Shown here piece by piece: positions 9,432 through 17,362 of a stretch of 64,000 bases of DNA. The stretch's first letter is position 1, and every line of letters starts with the position of its first letter. The DNA is from Thermomicrobium sp. 4228-Ro. GTDB lineage: Bacteria; Chloroflexota; Chloroflexia; Thermomicrobiales; Thermomicrobiaceae. Location of the stretch: assembly GCF_026241205.1 (NCBI RefSeq), contig NZ_JAPFQM010000001.1, forward strand, positions 992,001 to 1,056,000. The letters are read 5' to 3'. A program made the translations under genes and the position numbers. Under the pieces are notes generated by a model, which saw nothing but the letters and a program-made list of their open reading frames with translations, searched no databases and was not told the DNA's origin.

Positions 9432-9803
9432 ATGGACGAGCGACGCTCGGAACGGTCGCTGCAGCGGCGCCTGCTGCGGCGCTACCAGACCCGCGCGGAG
9501 GAGCGCCTGTGGGCAGCGATCCGCGGTCGCCAGCTGGACGGTTGGAAGTTCCGGCGACAGCACCATATCGGTCCGTACGTCGTCGACTTCGTCTGCCTGG
9601 CTGCCCGGCTCGTCGTCGAGGTCGACGGCCCGGTCCACGCCGAGCAGCGCGACTACGACGCAGCGCGCGACGCCGAGCTGACTGCGCTCGGGTACCGTGT
9701 CCTCCGGCTGGAGAACGTGCTCGTCCTCGAGGACCTGCCGCGCGCGCTCGCTGCGATCCGGCAGGCGCTGGCCGATCCGCCCCGCTCGCCGAACCGCCCA
9801 TGA
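9432..9803 (+). CDS. DUF559 endonuclease-like protein (Vsr/PD-(D/E)XK fold)
   Basis: 123 residues; ATG at 9432 follows AGGAGG at 9415-9420. It has the DUF559 signature: RAEERLWAAIRGRQLDGWKF, then RRQHHIGPYVVDFVC, VVEVDGPVHAEQRDYD and a terminal helix after YRVLRLENVLV. The D of VDFVC and the E-x-D of VEVDG fit a PD-(D/E)XK nuclease core as in the very-short-patch repair family. It is the only plus-strand gene in the phage part of the island. DUF559 proteins are often found singly in mobile regions; the substrate is unknown. Confidence 0.85.
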   Translation: MDERRSERSLQRRLLRRYQTRAEERLWAAIRGRQLDGWKFRRQHHIGPYVVDFVCLAARLVVEVDGPVHAEQRDYDAARDAELTALGYRVLRLENVLVLEDLPRALAAIRQALADPPRSPNRP

Positions 9804-9851
9804 CCGACACGACCCCCGCGGTGCGGTGTACCGGCACGCCCCGCCGCGCCC

Positions 9852-10460
9852 CTACAGCGCCAGCGTGGCGCGCAGGCGACCGAGCCAGCGGCGCACCGTG
9901 CGCGGCGTCACCCCCAGGCGGGCCGCCGCCTCGCCCGGCCGGTACCCGGCGGCCAGCAGCTCGACCAGCGCCCGGTCGGTCGGGTCGAGCCCGGCGACGA
10001 GCTCGCAGCGCCCCAGCTCCTCGGCCGCGACGGACGCGGGACGCGCTGACCGGCTGCCGGACGGGTGGGCACGCTGGGAGGAGCGTGCCCCCTCGAAGCG
10101 CCGCAGCGCCGCCGCGAGGCGCGGCGCGAAGTGGGCGAAGACGTACCCGGCGAAGCTGCCGCGCTCCGGCCAGCCCGCGACCAGCTCGCAGAAGACGAGG
10201 AACCCCTCGTGCCGCACGTCGTCCAGCTCGGCCAGCCGCACCCAGTGGCGCGCGGCCAGCCGGCCCGCCACCCGCTCGCAGAACGGCTCGAACCGCCGGT
10301 AGAGGGCGTTGCGGGCAGCCGGGTCGTGGCGGGCCAGGCGCGCCAGCCCGTCCAGGTACCCTTCGGTCACCGCGTCGAATGCGAGCGGGAGCGACCCCGC
10401 CCGCCGCGCCCGCTGCCGACCGTCCTGCCACCCGCTCCGGCCCCGCTGCTCGTCCGCCAC
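9852..10460 (-). CDS. Sigma-70-like / HTH regulator of the phage cassette
   Basis: 202 residues from GTG at 10460, chosen because AAGGGG lies just upstream and a promoter lies ~40 nt further; the longer open frame continues into repeats. Residues ~30-120 look like sigma region 2: a helical AARNALYRRFEPFCERV segment, LAELDDVRHEGFLVFCELV, then AGYVFAHFAPRLAAAL. After a Ser/Arg-rich linker, the C-terminus (~155-200) is a region-4-type helix-turn-helix: LDPTDRALVELLAAGY, GEAAARLGVTPRTVRRWLGRL. This is the layout of a small alternative sigma factor or phage late regulator. Its promoter overlaps a LexA-type box, suggesting induction by DNA damage. Targets are unknown. Confidence 0.6.
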   Translation of the reverse strand: MADEQRGRSGWQDGRQRARRAGSLPLAFDAVTEGYLDGLARLARHDPAARNALYRRFEPFCERVAGRLAARHWVRLAELDDVRHEGFLVFCELVAGWPERGSFAGYVFAHFAPRLAAALRRFEGARSSQRAHPSGSRSARPASVAAEELGRCELVAGLDPTDRALVELLAAGYRPGEAAARLGVTPRTVRRWLGRLRATLAL

Positions 10461-10491
10461 CGCCGACCCCTTCCCGGTACAACGAACGTTC

Positions 10492-10535
10492 CGCACAGAT
10501 GTTCGCATTGTAGAGGTGGAGCGCGGCCGTGTCAA
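10492..10535 (-). promoter_or_regulatory. Sigma-70 promoter overlapped by LexA-type operator
   Basis: On the minus strand: TTGACA at 10530-10535, a 17-nt spacer, TACAAT at 10507-10512. The box CGCACAGATGTTCG at 10492-10505 matches the Gram-positive LexA consensus CGAAC-N4-GTTCG at nine of ten fixed positions and would cover the start point near 10500. A second palindrome GAACGTTC lies at 10484-10491. The box is 31 nt upstream of the GTG of the sigma-like gene. Confidence 0.7.
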
Positions 10536-10569
10536 GGGGCGCCGCGCGCGCAGGACACCCCACACCTGG

Positions 10570-10735
10570 ACGCGGCACCCCCGGCCTGCCTCACCCGGTC
10601 GGGGCGACGCGTGCGTCGCCCGTTTTCCCCGTCGGGACGCGGCGTCCGCGCCCGCACACCATCCCCTCACCCCCGCCTCGCTCCGCTCGGCACCCCTCTC
10701 CCGCGCCGTGCGGGAGAGGGGGACGGGGTGAGGGG
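10570..10735. repeat. Palindromic repeat block 4
   Basis: Contains a GGGCGACGC-GT-GCGTCGCCC hairpin near 10600-10620 and one beta unit with the long left arm (CCTCACCCCCGCCTCGCTCC) and inner stem near 10694-10720. It lies between the sigma-like gene's promoter and the next minus-strand gene. Confidence 0.8.
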
Positions 10736-10746
10736 GCACCGTCCTC

Positions 10747-11121
10747 TCACCCCGCCTCGTCGGCGTCGCCGAGGCCCAGCTCGCTCGCCAGCTGGGCCAG
10801 CAGCCCCGCCAGGTCGTCCCCCTTCGTCCCGGCCAGCAGGCGCTGCGCCCGCAGCGCCCGTACCTCCACCTCGACCAGCCGCGCCACGTGGCGCACCAGC
10901 TCGCGCGGGTCGGGCTCGGCCAGCAGCACCTCGCCCAGCACCTGGCGCAGCGCCTCGATCTCCCGCCCGAGGTCCCCCGCCGCCCCATCGGCCCGCAGCA
11001 GCGCCAGAATCCGCTCGGCCAGCGCCGCCCGCTCCGGCGGCACCTCCCGCTCGGCCGGTGGGTCGCGCCGCTGCCGCCCGCGCCCGCTGGCCCGCGACCG
11101 GCCTCTCGTGCGCCCGCTCAC
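10747..11121 (-). CDS. Small helical protein translationally coupled to the endolysin
   Basis: 124 residues from GTG at 11121. The GTG overlaps the endolysin stop in a GTGA junction, and GGAGGAGGGGG lies just upstream, so the two are probably coupled. The first ~35 residues are Arg/Gly-rich and basic (SGRTRGRSRASGRGRQ). The rest is predicted helical with heptad-like leucines (ERILALLRADG, IEALRQVLGEVLL, VRHVARLVEVEVRALRAQ). I recognise no family. A basic N-terminus plus a coiled-coil body in a lysis cassette could mean a regulator or spanin-like accessory, but there is no membrane segment. Treat as hypothetical phage protein. Confidence 0.6.
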   Translation of the reverse strand: MSGRTRGRSRASGRGRQRRDPPAEREVPPERAALAERILALLRADGAAGDLGREIEALRQVLGEVLLAEPDPRELVRHVARLVEVEVRALRAQRLLAGTKGDDLAGLLAQLASELGLGDADEAG

Positions 11122-12362
11122 CGCTCCCCCTCCTCCCGCGCCAGCGCGAGCGCGCCCAGCCGCCGCAGCAGCACCTGCCGGCCCGGCGGCAGTTCCTCGT
11201 GGCGCTCGAAGCAGGCGCGCTCGAACCACTGCACCCAGTGCGCGTGCCCGTCCTCGCAGGCCTCGCGCCGCTCGCCGGTCAACGGGTAGCCGAAGAGTTC
11301 CAGCCCGCCGCGCCCTTCCCAATAGGTGAGGAAGTCGCCGCGTACCCACTGCCCGGTCTCCGGGAAGAAGCGCCCCGCCCCGTCGAGGAGCTGCCCCACC
11401 CGCGCGCGGAAGGCATCGAACCCCTGGGCCAGCAGGCGGCGCGGGCAGGTCTTGCCGCTCCAGTGCTGGTGGGGCACCACCCGCTCCGGCCCGAGCCCGA
11501 AGGCCCGGCAGAGCGCCGCCACCAGGCGCGCCCCGTGCTCCTGGGTGCGCGACCAGTCGCCGTCGCGGTTCACGCAGAGCTCGATCCCGATCGAGGCCCG
11601 GTTGCCGGTTCCGTTGACGCCGTCCCCGGCGTGCCAGCCGTTCTCGGTGGTCGGGAGGAGCTGCACCGCCTCGCGGTCGTCGACGACGAAGTGGAAGCTC
11701 ACTCCCTCCGGCCCGCCCCCGGCGTGGACGAAACGCCGGTGCGCCTCGGCGTCGGCTCCCGGGTTCTCGTTGGCCGTCTCGTGCGCGGTGACCCAGCCCG
11801 GTCGCAGCGGGTAGCCGGGCCGGTTGGGCGCGCCCGGCGGCAGGAGCGCGAGGCGCAGCGATAGCCCCGGCACCGGGTCGCTAGCGTGCTGGGCGATGAA
11901 GGCGCGCACGGCTGCCGCGTACGCGGCCGGGTCGTTCCCGTCGCTGGCCGGGGCCCAGAGCGGGACGATCCGCTCGACGGTCGCCGCCCCCTGGCGGCGG
12001 TAGACGAAGTCCGGGTCGACCAGGCGGCGCGCGAGGTCCCGGAACCCCTGCGTCCAGGTGGGGTAGCGCCAGAACTGGCCCCGCCCCGGCACGGCGACCG
12101 GTTGCCCCACGCCGGTGCGGCTGGTACGGGTGGCGCCCGGGTTGCGCAGGTCGTGCGCCGCGACCACCCCGGCGGTGCCGCAGCGGGACTCGTGCCAGAA
12201 GACGGCCAGGGCGAAGAGGGGGTCGACTCCCTCGGCCGCCACCGCCGCCCAGCAGGCGCGCGCTTCCGGCGCCGCCGGTGAACCGGCCGCGGCCAGGACG
12301 GCCGCGAAGCGGTCGGGGTCGACCCGCGGCAGGACGCCGGTGACCAGGAGTTCCTCGGGCAT
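11118..12362 (-). CDS. Modular endolysin: glucosaminidase-like + amidase_2 + wall-binding domain
   Basis: 414 residues; ATG at 12362 with GAGGAGG upstream. Residues ~35-165 look like a glucosaminidase/lysozyme-type domain with a probable catalytic Glu in FWHESRCGT (~58). Residues ~178-330 are an N-acetylmuramoyl-L-alanine amidase (amidase_2/PGRP): zinc ligands in TAHETANE, the later PHQHWSGKTCP His and Cys, plus SFHFVVDD and ASIGIELC. Residues ~335-410 carry the Chloroflexota FPETG...GGLELFGYPLT...QWFERACFERH module, presumably binding the wall. It would cut peptidoglycan at two bond types. It has no signal peptide, consistent with phage export through a holin; a holin-like gene lies 4 kb downstream. 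Confidence 0.8.
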   Translation of the reverse strand: MPEELLVTGVLPRVDPDRFAAVLAAAGSPAAPEARACWAAVAAEGVDPLFALAVFWHESRCGTAGVVAAHDLRNPGATRTSRTGVGQPVAVPGRGQFWRYPTWTQGFRDLARRLVDPDFVYRRQGAATVERIVPLWAPASDGNDPAAYAAAVRAFIAQHASDPVPGLSLRLALLPPGAPNRPGYPLRPGWVTAHETANENPGADAEAHRRFVHAGGGPEGVSFHFVVDDREAVQLLPTTENGWHAGDGVNGTGNRASIGIELCVNRDGDWSRTQEHGARLVAALCRAFGLGPERVVPHQHWSGKTCPRRLLAQGFDAFRARVGQLLDGAGRFFPETGQWVRGDFLTYWEGRGGLELFGYPLTGERREACEDGHAHWVQWFERACFERHEELPPGRQVLLRRLGALALAREEGER

Positions 12363-12394
12363 GGTCGTCCTCCTCTCGGAACGGTCTCGTCGGC

Positions 12395-12890
12395 CTGGGG
12401 CGTGCGGTGCCCGCGGGCACCCCTTGCCCTCCGCTGCGCTCGCGCGCGGCACCCCGGGCGCATGACCCTGTCGGGGCGGCGCCTGCGGCGCCCGCGGGGA
12501 CACCCCTCACCCCCGCCGCTCGCGCGGCACCCCTCTCCGCGGCGTGCGGGAGAGGAGGCCAGGGGGCATTGTCGCGTGCCGCGCCGCAGGCGCGGGAACC
12601 GGGGTTCGGTTTCCCGGGCCTGACGGCCCGGCCGGGTCACGCACGCGTGACCCCTACACGGACGACGCCGGTCGATCAGGGGCCGGTGGGCGACCGGCAG
12701 GCGACCGTTGTTGTTGTGTACCGGTACGACACCCCTCACCCCCGCCTTGCTCGCGCTCGGCACCCCTCTCCCGCACCGTGCGGGAGAGGGGTCGAGGGTG
12801 AGGGGGCTCATGGGGTCACGCACGCGTGCCCCCTACGGGACGTTCGGGCACCCCTCTCCCGCACCGCGCGGGAGAGGGGTCGGGAGGCTC
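12395..12890. repeat. Palindromic repeat block 5
   Basis: Several alpha parts in inverted orientation (about 12585-12660, ending GTCACGCACGCGTGACCCCTAC) and three beta inner stems near 12530-12555, 12764-12792 and 12850-12880, the last two with loops ACCGT and ACCGC. A GTTGTTGTTGTGTACCGG segment at about 12708-12724 is the reverse complement of one in the tandem array at 18.2-18.5 kb. Together with flanking DNA it fills the 0.8 kb between the endolysin and surface-protein genes. Confidence 0.8.
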
Positions 12891-13042
12891 CGACCGCGCC
12901 GCGCCCGCAGGACACCCCCTCCCCTGAAACCGTCCGCGGGGGTCGTTCGTTCTCACTCATGAGAGCCGGACGGCCGCACGGCTCCGCCTGCCGGTACGTC
13001 GGCCCCGATCGGAGAGGGAAGGAGGTGCGACCGTACGCAGGG

Positions 13043-13071
13043 TTGACAGGGTGCGCCTGAACCGCTATACA
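13043..13071 (+). promoter_or_regulatory. Near-consensus sigma-70 promoter of the frameshifted surface gene
   Basis: TTGACA at 13043-13048, exactly 17 nt of spacer, TATACA at 13066-13071. Transcription should begin near 13078, leaving a ~70-nt leader before the AGGAGGTGAGGG ribosome binding site and the ATG at 13150. Confidence 0.8.
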
Positions 13072-13149
13072 GGGTGCAGACGGACGCGGCAGCGCGACCA
13101 CGGAGGACGGTCGGTGCGTCGTGTTGCCAGGACACCGAGGAGGTGAGGG

Positions 13150-13812
13150 ATGAGTTCCCTTCGACCGTTACGACTGTTGCGGAGCCTGACGCCCCGGGCG
13201 CTCTGGCGCCGGACGGGCCGCCCGGTCCCGCTGCGCTGGGCTGGCCTCCTGGCGGCGCTGGCGCTCGTCGTCGGCCTGACGCTCCCCGTGCTCGCCCAGC
13301 AGTGGGTCGGCGCCGGCCACCGCATGCCCGAGGCGCCGCCCGACTGGGCGGTCGCCCCAGCGACGCCCAAGCCGGGCTGCATCTACTTCCCGGAGACGCA
13401 GCACAACCTCTGCGGCGGCTTCCGCCAGTACTGGGAGACCTACGGTGGGCTCCTCATGTTCGGCTACCCCTTGACCGAGGAGTACTTCGCCCCCGAACTG
13501 GGCCACGAGGGGCATAACGGCGTGGTCACCCAGTGGTTCGAGCGGGCCCGCTTCGAGTGGCACCCGGGCGAGATCCCGCAGCGGTTCGACGTGCTGCAGG
13601 GCCACCTGGGCCGCGAGATCCTGGCCATGCTGACCGCCCCGACGCCGACGCCGACGGCGACACCGCTCCCGACCGCCACGCCGACACCCACGCCGACCCC
13701 GACCGCCACGCCCACGCCGACCTCCACGCCGACACCCACGGCGACGCCTACGCCGACGCCGACGAACTCGCTCACCCTCAGTGCCACACACGACATTCCT
13801 CTACAACGGTGA
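13150..13812 (+). CDS. Wall-binding surface protein, N-terminal part (frameshifted gene)
   Basis: 220 residues; ATG follows AGGAGGTGAGGG. A basic N-terminus and one hydrophobic segment (GLLAALALVVGLTLPVLAQ, ~35-55) form a signal peptide or anchor. Residues ~75-160 are the FPETQHNL...GGLLMFGYPLTEEY...QWFERARFEWHPGE module also present in the endolysin. A Thr-Pro repeat linker of ~55 residues (TPTPTATPTP) follows, typical of Chloroflexota secreted proteins. The frame then ends after NSLTLSATH. Its natural continuation, an Ig-like domain, is in the +2 frame from 13781, so a 1-nt insertion in CCACACACG (or a sequencing error) has probably split one ~479-residue protein. Confidence 0.75.
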   Translation: MSSLRPLRLLRSLTPRALWRRTGRPVPLRWAGLLAALALVVGLTLPVLAQQWVGAGHRMPEAPPDWAVAPATPKPGCIYFPETQHNLCGGFRQYWETYGGLLMFGYPLTEEYFAPELGHEGHNGVVTQWFERARFEWHPGEIPQRFDVLQGHLGREILAMLTAPTPTPTATPLPTATPTPTPTPTATPTPTSTPTPTATPTPTPTNSLTLSATHDIPLQR

Positions 13813-14590
13813 TCCTGACGGTGCCGGGAGCTTAAACAACAACCAGTTTATGGTTACAGCGACGGTCATTCTCGGCGGGAGTCCAGCAGCGAGTCGTTGG
13901 GTGCGCTTCGTACTTACTCCGTCGAGCGGAGATTCGGTCTCACTAGCGGGCCCAGTCACCCAGCAAACCACGGGATCGGGCGTGGCAGCGATCGGACCTA
14001 TCTCCTTCACCGACGGTTCAACCGACGGGGGTTCGGTGTTCATTTTCGCTTGCGTCGATCAGAACCTGGATAGCACATGCGACGGCCCCTCCAGCACACT
14101 GACCCTGTACTTCCTGCAGGCGCCTGCTAGCCCGCTCTCGGTTAGCGTGGTCAGTGCATGCGATGAGTCAGGGCAGATCGCTGACAACTGTGTGCCGGGA
14201 GTTGGCAGTCCTCCCTCCGGCCAGCCAGCTGGCAAGGATGCGACACTGACACTCATGCTCAACGGTCCGGCCAGCAGCGCGCCCAGTCTACCCGTGGTGG
14301 CGGTTATTACCGATAGCTCCCCACCGAGCGGCACAACGGCGAGCGCTTCTTTCGCGACCTGCCCAGCATCCGGTGACGGTACGGACGTGCAAGCGAAGTC
14401 GACCTCTTTCGATTCATCCAACCACGTAGCATCGTGGGATCTCTATGTGTGCGGGATCAACAACGACGGCACTAACGATGACACCTTCACAATCAGTGTG
14501 TACTGGGACGTGGACAGCAACAACGCCTATACACCCGGCGTCGATGTGCAAATCGGTACCCTCGTGACAGTGACTATCAACGACAACTAG
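13781..14590 (+). pseudogene. Ig-like C-terminal part of the frameshifted surface gene
   Basis: An open frame of 269 codons in frame +2 relative to the preceding part. Its first GTG has no ribosome binding site, so independent translation is unlikely. It reads on from the Thr-Pro linker as FLYNGDPDGAGSLNNNQF, then two Ig-like beta domains with paired cysteines. It ends in a D/N-rich segment (CGINNDGTNDDTF, YWDVDSNNAYTPGVD) very like the C-terminus of the S-layer-like protein (CDYNDDGTDD...ELYWDQNGNG). Base composition is clearly less GC-rich than the surrounding island. A terminator follows. If the frameshift is an artefact, this is simply the second half of an intact gene. Confidence 0.7.
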
Positions 14591-14615
14591 CCTACGCAGC
14601 CAATCACCAACCAGT

Positions 14616-14646
14616 TGGCCCGGTACCCTTTGTTGGTACCGGGCCA
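14616..14646 (+). terminator. Intrinsic terminator after the surface-protein gene
   Basis: A perfect 12-bp stem TGGCCCGGTACC / GGTACCGGGCCA with a 7-nt loop CTTTGTT lies 25 nt after the stop and is followed by a T-rich stretch (TTCTGTGTGTTTTC). Confidence 0.8.
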
Positions 14647-15159
14647 TTCCGCCTTCTGTGTGTTTTCTATACACTGCTGTGGCTTCGTAACCCCGTGGAT
14701 CCGTGACGCCTATTGCCAACTCACGCACTTCTACTGCTGTTTCGGTCGATATACCTATCCCGCCACGGAACTCTCTGTAGAATCTGTCTCCATCCCCTCA
14801 CCTGAGATCCGTTTGCGGTGGCCGCCGGTGCAGCGAGACTGGCCCTCGAAACAGCTCTTGATCGGTCTCGAAAAGCCGCTTCGCTCGATACTCAAAGACC
14901 GAGAAGCGGAGCGTGACTCAGACCCCAAAGGACCCTCTACAACTGTTTTGTTCTTTCCTCGTTCGCCGCTCCACTGTAGACTCTGCTAGCCTCGCTTCAG
15001 CAGGGGGCAACTGCTAAGTTCGATCCGTGCGGAACCGATGGACTTCGACCGTAAAGGTACAGCCCGCACTGGGCAACGCGCCAGCACAGGCATACTCACC
15101 GACCCTGCCGTACCACAATGGCAAAGTCATGGCAACTTCCACGCTTCCCGACACCGCGA
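14647..15159. other. Lower-GC gene-free segment
   Basis: About 510 bp after the terminator, visibly less GC-rich than its surroundings. One frame (14615-14989) is open but starts inside the terminator hairpin at a TTG without a ribosome binding site and has no recognisable domain. No repeat unit or RNA gene is seen. It could be leftover foreign DNA joined to the surface gene. Confidence 0.4.
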
Positions 15160-15560
15160 GGACACCCCTCGCCCGTGCTCCGCTCGCCACCCCCTCTCCC
15201 GCGGCGTGCGGGAGAGGGGCTCCTCGCGTGTCGCGCCGCGAGGTGCAAGAACCGGGGGTCGGTTTCCCGGGCCTCGCGGCCCAGCCGGGTCACCCACGCC
15301 CGACCCGACGGGTCACGCACGCGTGACCCCTGCGGGGATGGCGGTGGTCTTGCCCGTCGGTGGACGTGCCGTCGGCGACCGCCCTGGATCGACCACACGC
15401 GCATGACCCTGTCGGGGCGACGCGTGCGTCGCGCGTGACGGCACACCCCTCACCCCCGGCTCGCTCCGCTCGCCACCCCCTCTCCCGCGACGTGCGGGAG
15501 AGAGGTCGAAGGTGAGGGGGCTGTCCGCCGCGGGAGAGGGGGCCAGGGGGTGAGGGCAAC
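15160..15560. repeat. Palindromic repeat block 6
   Basis: Contains beta inner stems near 15192-15222 and 15478-15510, a half copy (CCGCGGGAGAGGGGG) near 15530, and inverted alpha hairpins between 15240 and 15330 including GTCACGC-AC-GCGTGAC. It lies directly downstream of the minus-strand tail-like gene. Confidence 0.85.
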
Positions 15561-15568
15561 CACCCCCC

Positions 15569-17359
15569 TCACCCCACCTCGACCAGCTCCAGCTCGAGCC
15601 GCCGCGCCTCGCCCGGCGCGGTGCCCCCCAGCCGCTCCTCCAGCGCCACCAGTTGCACCAGCTGCGTCGTCCCCGGCGCGGCGTCGACGTCGCGGAAGGC
15701 GAGCGGCGTCCCGCTCCGCCAGGCGTCCCAGAGGAGACCGGCCAGTGCGGCCGGCTCGCGCGCGTCCACCGCGCCGTCGTCGCGCGGGAGCAGCGGCCCC
15801 AGCTGCACCGCGAAGCGCCAGCGCCGGCGCGGCAGCCACACCGCCTCGCTCGCGCCGCTGCCCCCCGCGCTCGCCCCCGCAGCGGCAAGTCCCCACAGGC
15901 CCACCACCGCCGGCGACCAGTCGCCCGTGCCGCTCACCCGGACCTGCACCTGCAGCGCCGCAGCCTCCAGCGGCAGCGGGAACCGCTCCTCGAGGACGAC
16001 GAACCCGCTCGCGGCCCCGCCCACGCTGCGCGCGGCACCCCAGCTCCAGGTGGCTCCGGCGTCGCTGCTCCAGCCGAGTTCGGCCGTCACCGGCGCGCCG
16101 CCGCCCTCCAGCCAGGCCAGCGCCGCGCCCGCCCCCAGCCAGGGGACGCGCGCCTGCGGCACGGCGGTGCAGAGCCCGCTCGTCACCTGGAAGCTCGCCC
16201 GCAGGCCGGGAAAGCCCGGGCGCGGCTGCGCCTGCAGCGCCAGGAGCCCGCTCGCCCCCGCCCGGGCCAGGAAGAGGTCGAGGTCGGGATGCCGCCCGCC
16301 CACCGCGACCGGCCAACCGGCACCGGCGTCCGTCCACTCCTCGACCAGGTACCAGGGCTCGGCCCGCTCCCAGTCGAGCGCCAGCCCCTGCAGCGTGGCC
16401 AGCCGCCCCGGCGTCGCCCAGAGCTGCCAGCGCCCGCTCGCCGCCTCCTGCACCACCACCCAGAGGAAGCCGCCCGCACTGGCTGCCCCGCGCGTCGCCA
16501 GCCCGCCCGGGCCGACCGGTGTCCAGCCGCGCACCGTGCCGGTCGTGTCGCAGCGGTGCACCTGCCCGGCCAGCCAGGTGTAGAGCGCCGTGCCGTGCCC
16601 GGTGAGGAAGGCGCCGTCGTCGTCGGCCAGGAGCGGCGGGTGGGTGAAGAGGAGCTCGGCCGTCGTCCCCTTGACCCGCCACAGGGCGGTGCGGGTGAGC
16701 GCCCAGACGGAACCGGCGTGGCTGGCCAGGCGCCGCACCGGCGCGTCGAGCTGGAGTGTCGTCGCGCTGGTCGCCGCGGTGTAGCGCAGCAAGCGGTCGT
16801 CTTGGCCGGTCGCGGTCGGGACGAGATACCCGGCCTGGCCGTCGGTGGCGATGAGTCTGGCGGTGTTCTGATAAAAGCCGGTCGTGTAGGTGCCGGCGGC
16901 CAGGTCGACGCTCGAGACCTGGGCGGCTGCGCCGTGGGCGAGCAGGAGCCGCGTCCCCAGCTGGCAGGCATCGAGCACGCTGGCGGCCAGCGTGCGCACC
17001 TCGCTGAGCCCGGCGGAGGGGCTTCCGGCCGTCCCGGCCAGGCGCCACTGGCGGTTGCCGGCGACCAGGTGCACTTCGGGTGCCAGGATGCCGCTCCAGG
17101 CTGGGCTGGCGAGCGGCCAGTTGGCCGGTGCGGCGACCGGGCGCAGTGCCGGCCCGGCGCGCAGCCCCTGGCCGTCCCAGACGGGGAGCGCACCGAGCGA
17201 CCGCCAGTAGCGGTCGGCAGCCCGCTGGAGCGCCTGCCCGCCGCCGGCGAAGCTGCGCACCGCGACGCGCACCGGCCCGGCCGGGCGGCGCCCGTCGCTC
17301 TCGCGGCGGTAGCTGCCGGGGAGGACGACCAGGGGGATGCCGGCCAGTTCGACTTCCAC
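15569..17359 (-). CDS. Phage tail-like structural protein with propeller-like body
   Basis: 596 residues, GTG start 3 nt after the upstream gene's stop, so the two form an operon. The N-terminus (MEVELAGIPLVVLPGSYRR) and the end (RRRWRFAVQLGPLLPRDDG, then LAFRDVDAAPGTTQLVQLV and ERLGG...RRLELELVEV) resemble the all-beta ends of phage minor/distal tail proteins. The middle ~350 residues contain repeated W-containing beta strands (GSVWALTRTALWRVKG, GTALYTWLAGQVHRCD, GFLWVVVQEAASG, WQLWATPGRLATL), as in a beta-propeller, perhaps for receptor contact. No signal peptide or membrane segment is seen. The phage role is inferred from the ends and the neighbours. Confidence 0.5.
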   Translation of the reverse strand: MEVELAGIPLVVLPGSYRRESDGRRPAGPVRVAVRSFAGGGQALQRAADRYWRSLGALPVWDGQGLRAGPALRPVAAPANWPLASPAWSGILAPEVHLVAGNRQWRLAGTAGSPSAGLSEVRTLAASVLDACQLGTRLLLAHGAAAQVSSVDLAAGTYTTGFYQNTARLIATDGQAGYLVPTATGQDDRLLRYTAATSATTLQLDAPVRRLASHAGSVWALTRTALWRVKGTTAELLFTHPPLLADDDGAFLTGHGTALYTWLAGQVHRCDTTGTVRGWTPVGPGGLATRGAASAGGFLWVVVQEAASGRWQLWATPGRLATLQGLALDWERAEPWYLVEEWTDAGAGWPVAVGGRHPDLDLFLARAGASGLLALQAQPRPGFPGLRASFQVTSGLCTAVPQARVPWLGAGAALAWLEGGGAPVTAELGWSSDAGATWSWGAARSVGGAASGFVVLEERFPLPLEAAALQVQVRVSGTGDWSPAVVGLWGLAAAGASAGGSGASEAVWLPRRRWRFAVQLGPLLPRDDGAVDAREPAALAGLLWDAWRSGTPLAFRDVDAAPGTTQLVQLVALEERLGGTAPGEARRLELELVEVG

Positions 17360-17362
17360 GGC

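Noticed and set aside
10484-10491. Second LexA site GAACGTTC
   Set aside because: Has the two half-sites but no 4-nt spacer, so it does not fit the operator; kept only as a neighbouring palindrome.
9852-10988. Longer version of the sigma-like gene
   Set aside because: The extension reads through the beta repeat and promoter; the GTG at 10460 with AAGGGG upstream fits better.
14615-14989. 124-codon open frame after the terminator
   Set aside because: Starts at TTG within the terminator hairpin, lacks an RBS, Cys-rich without any recognised domain.
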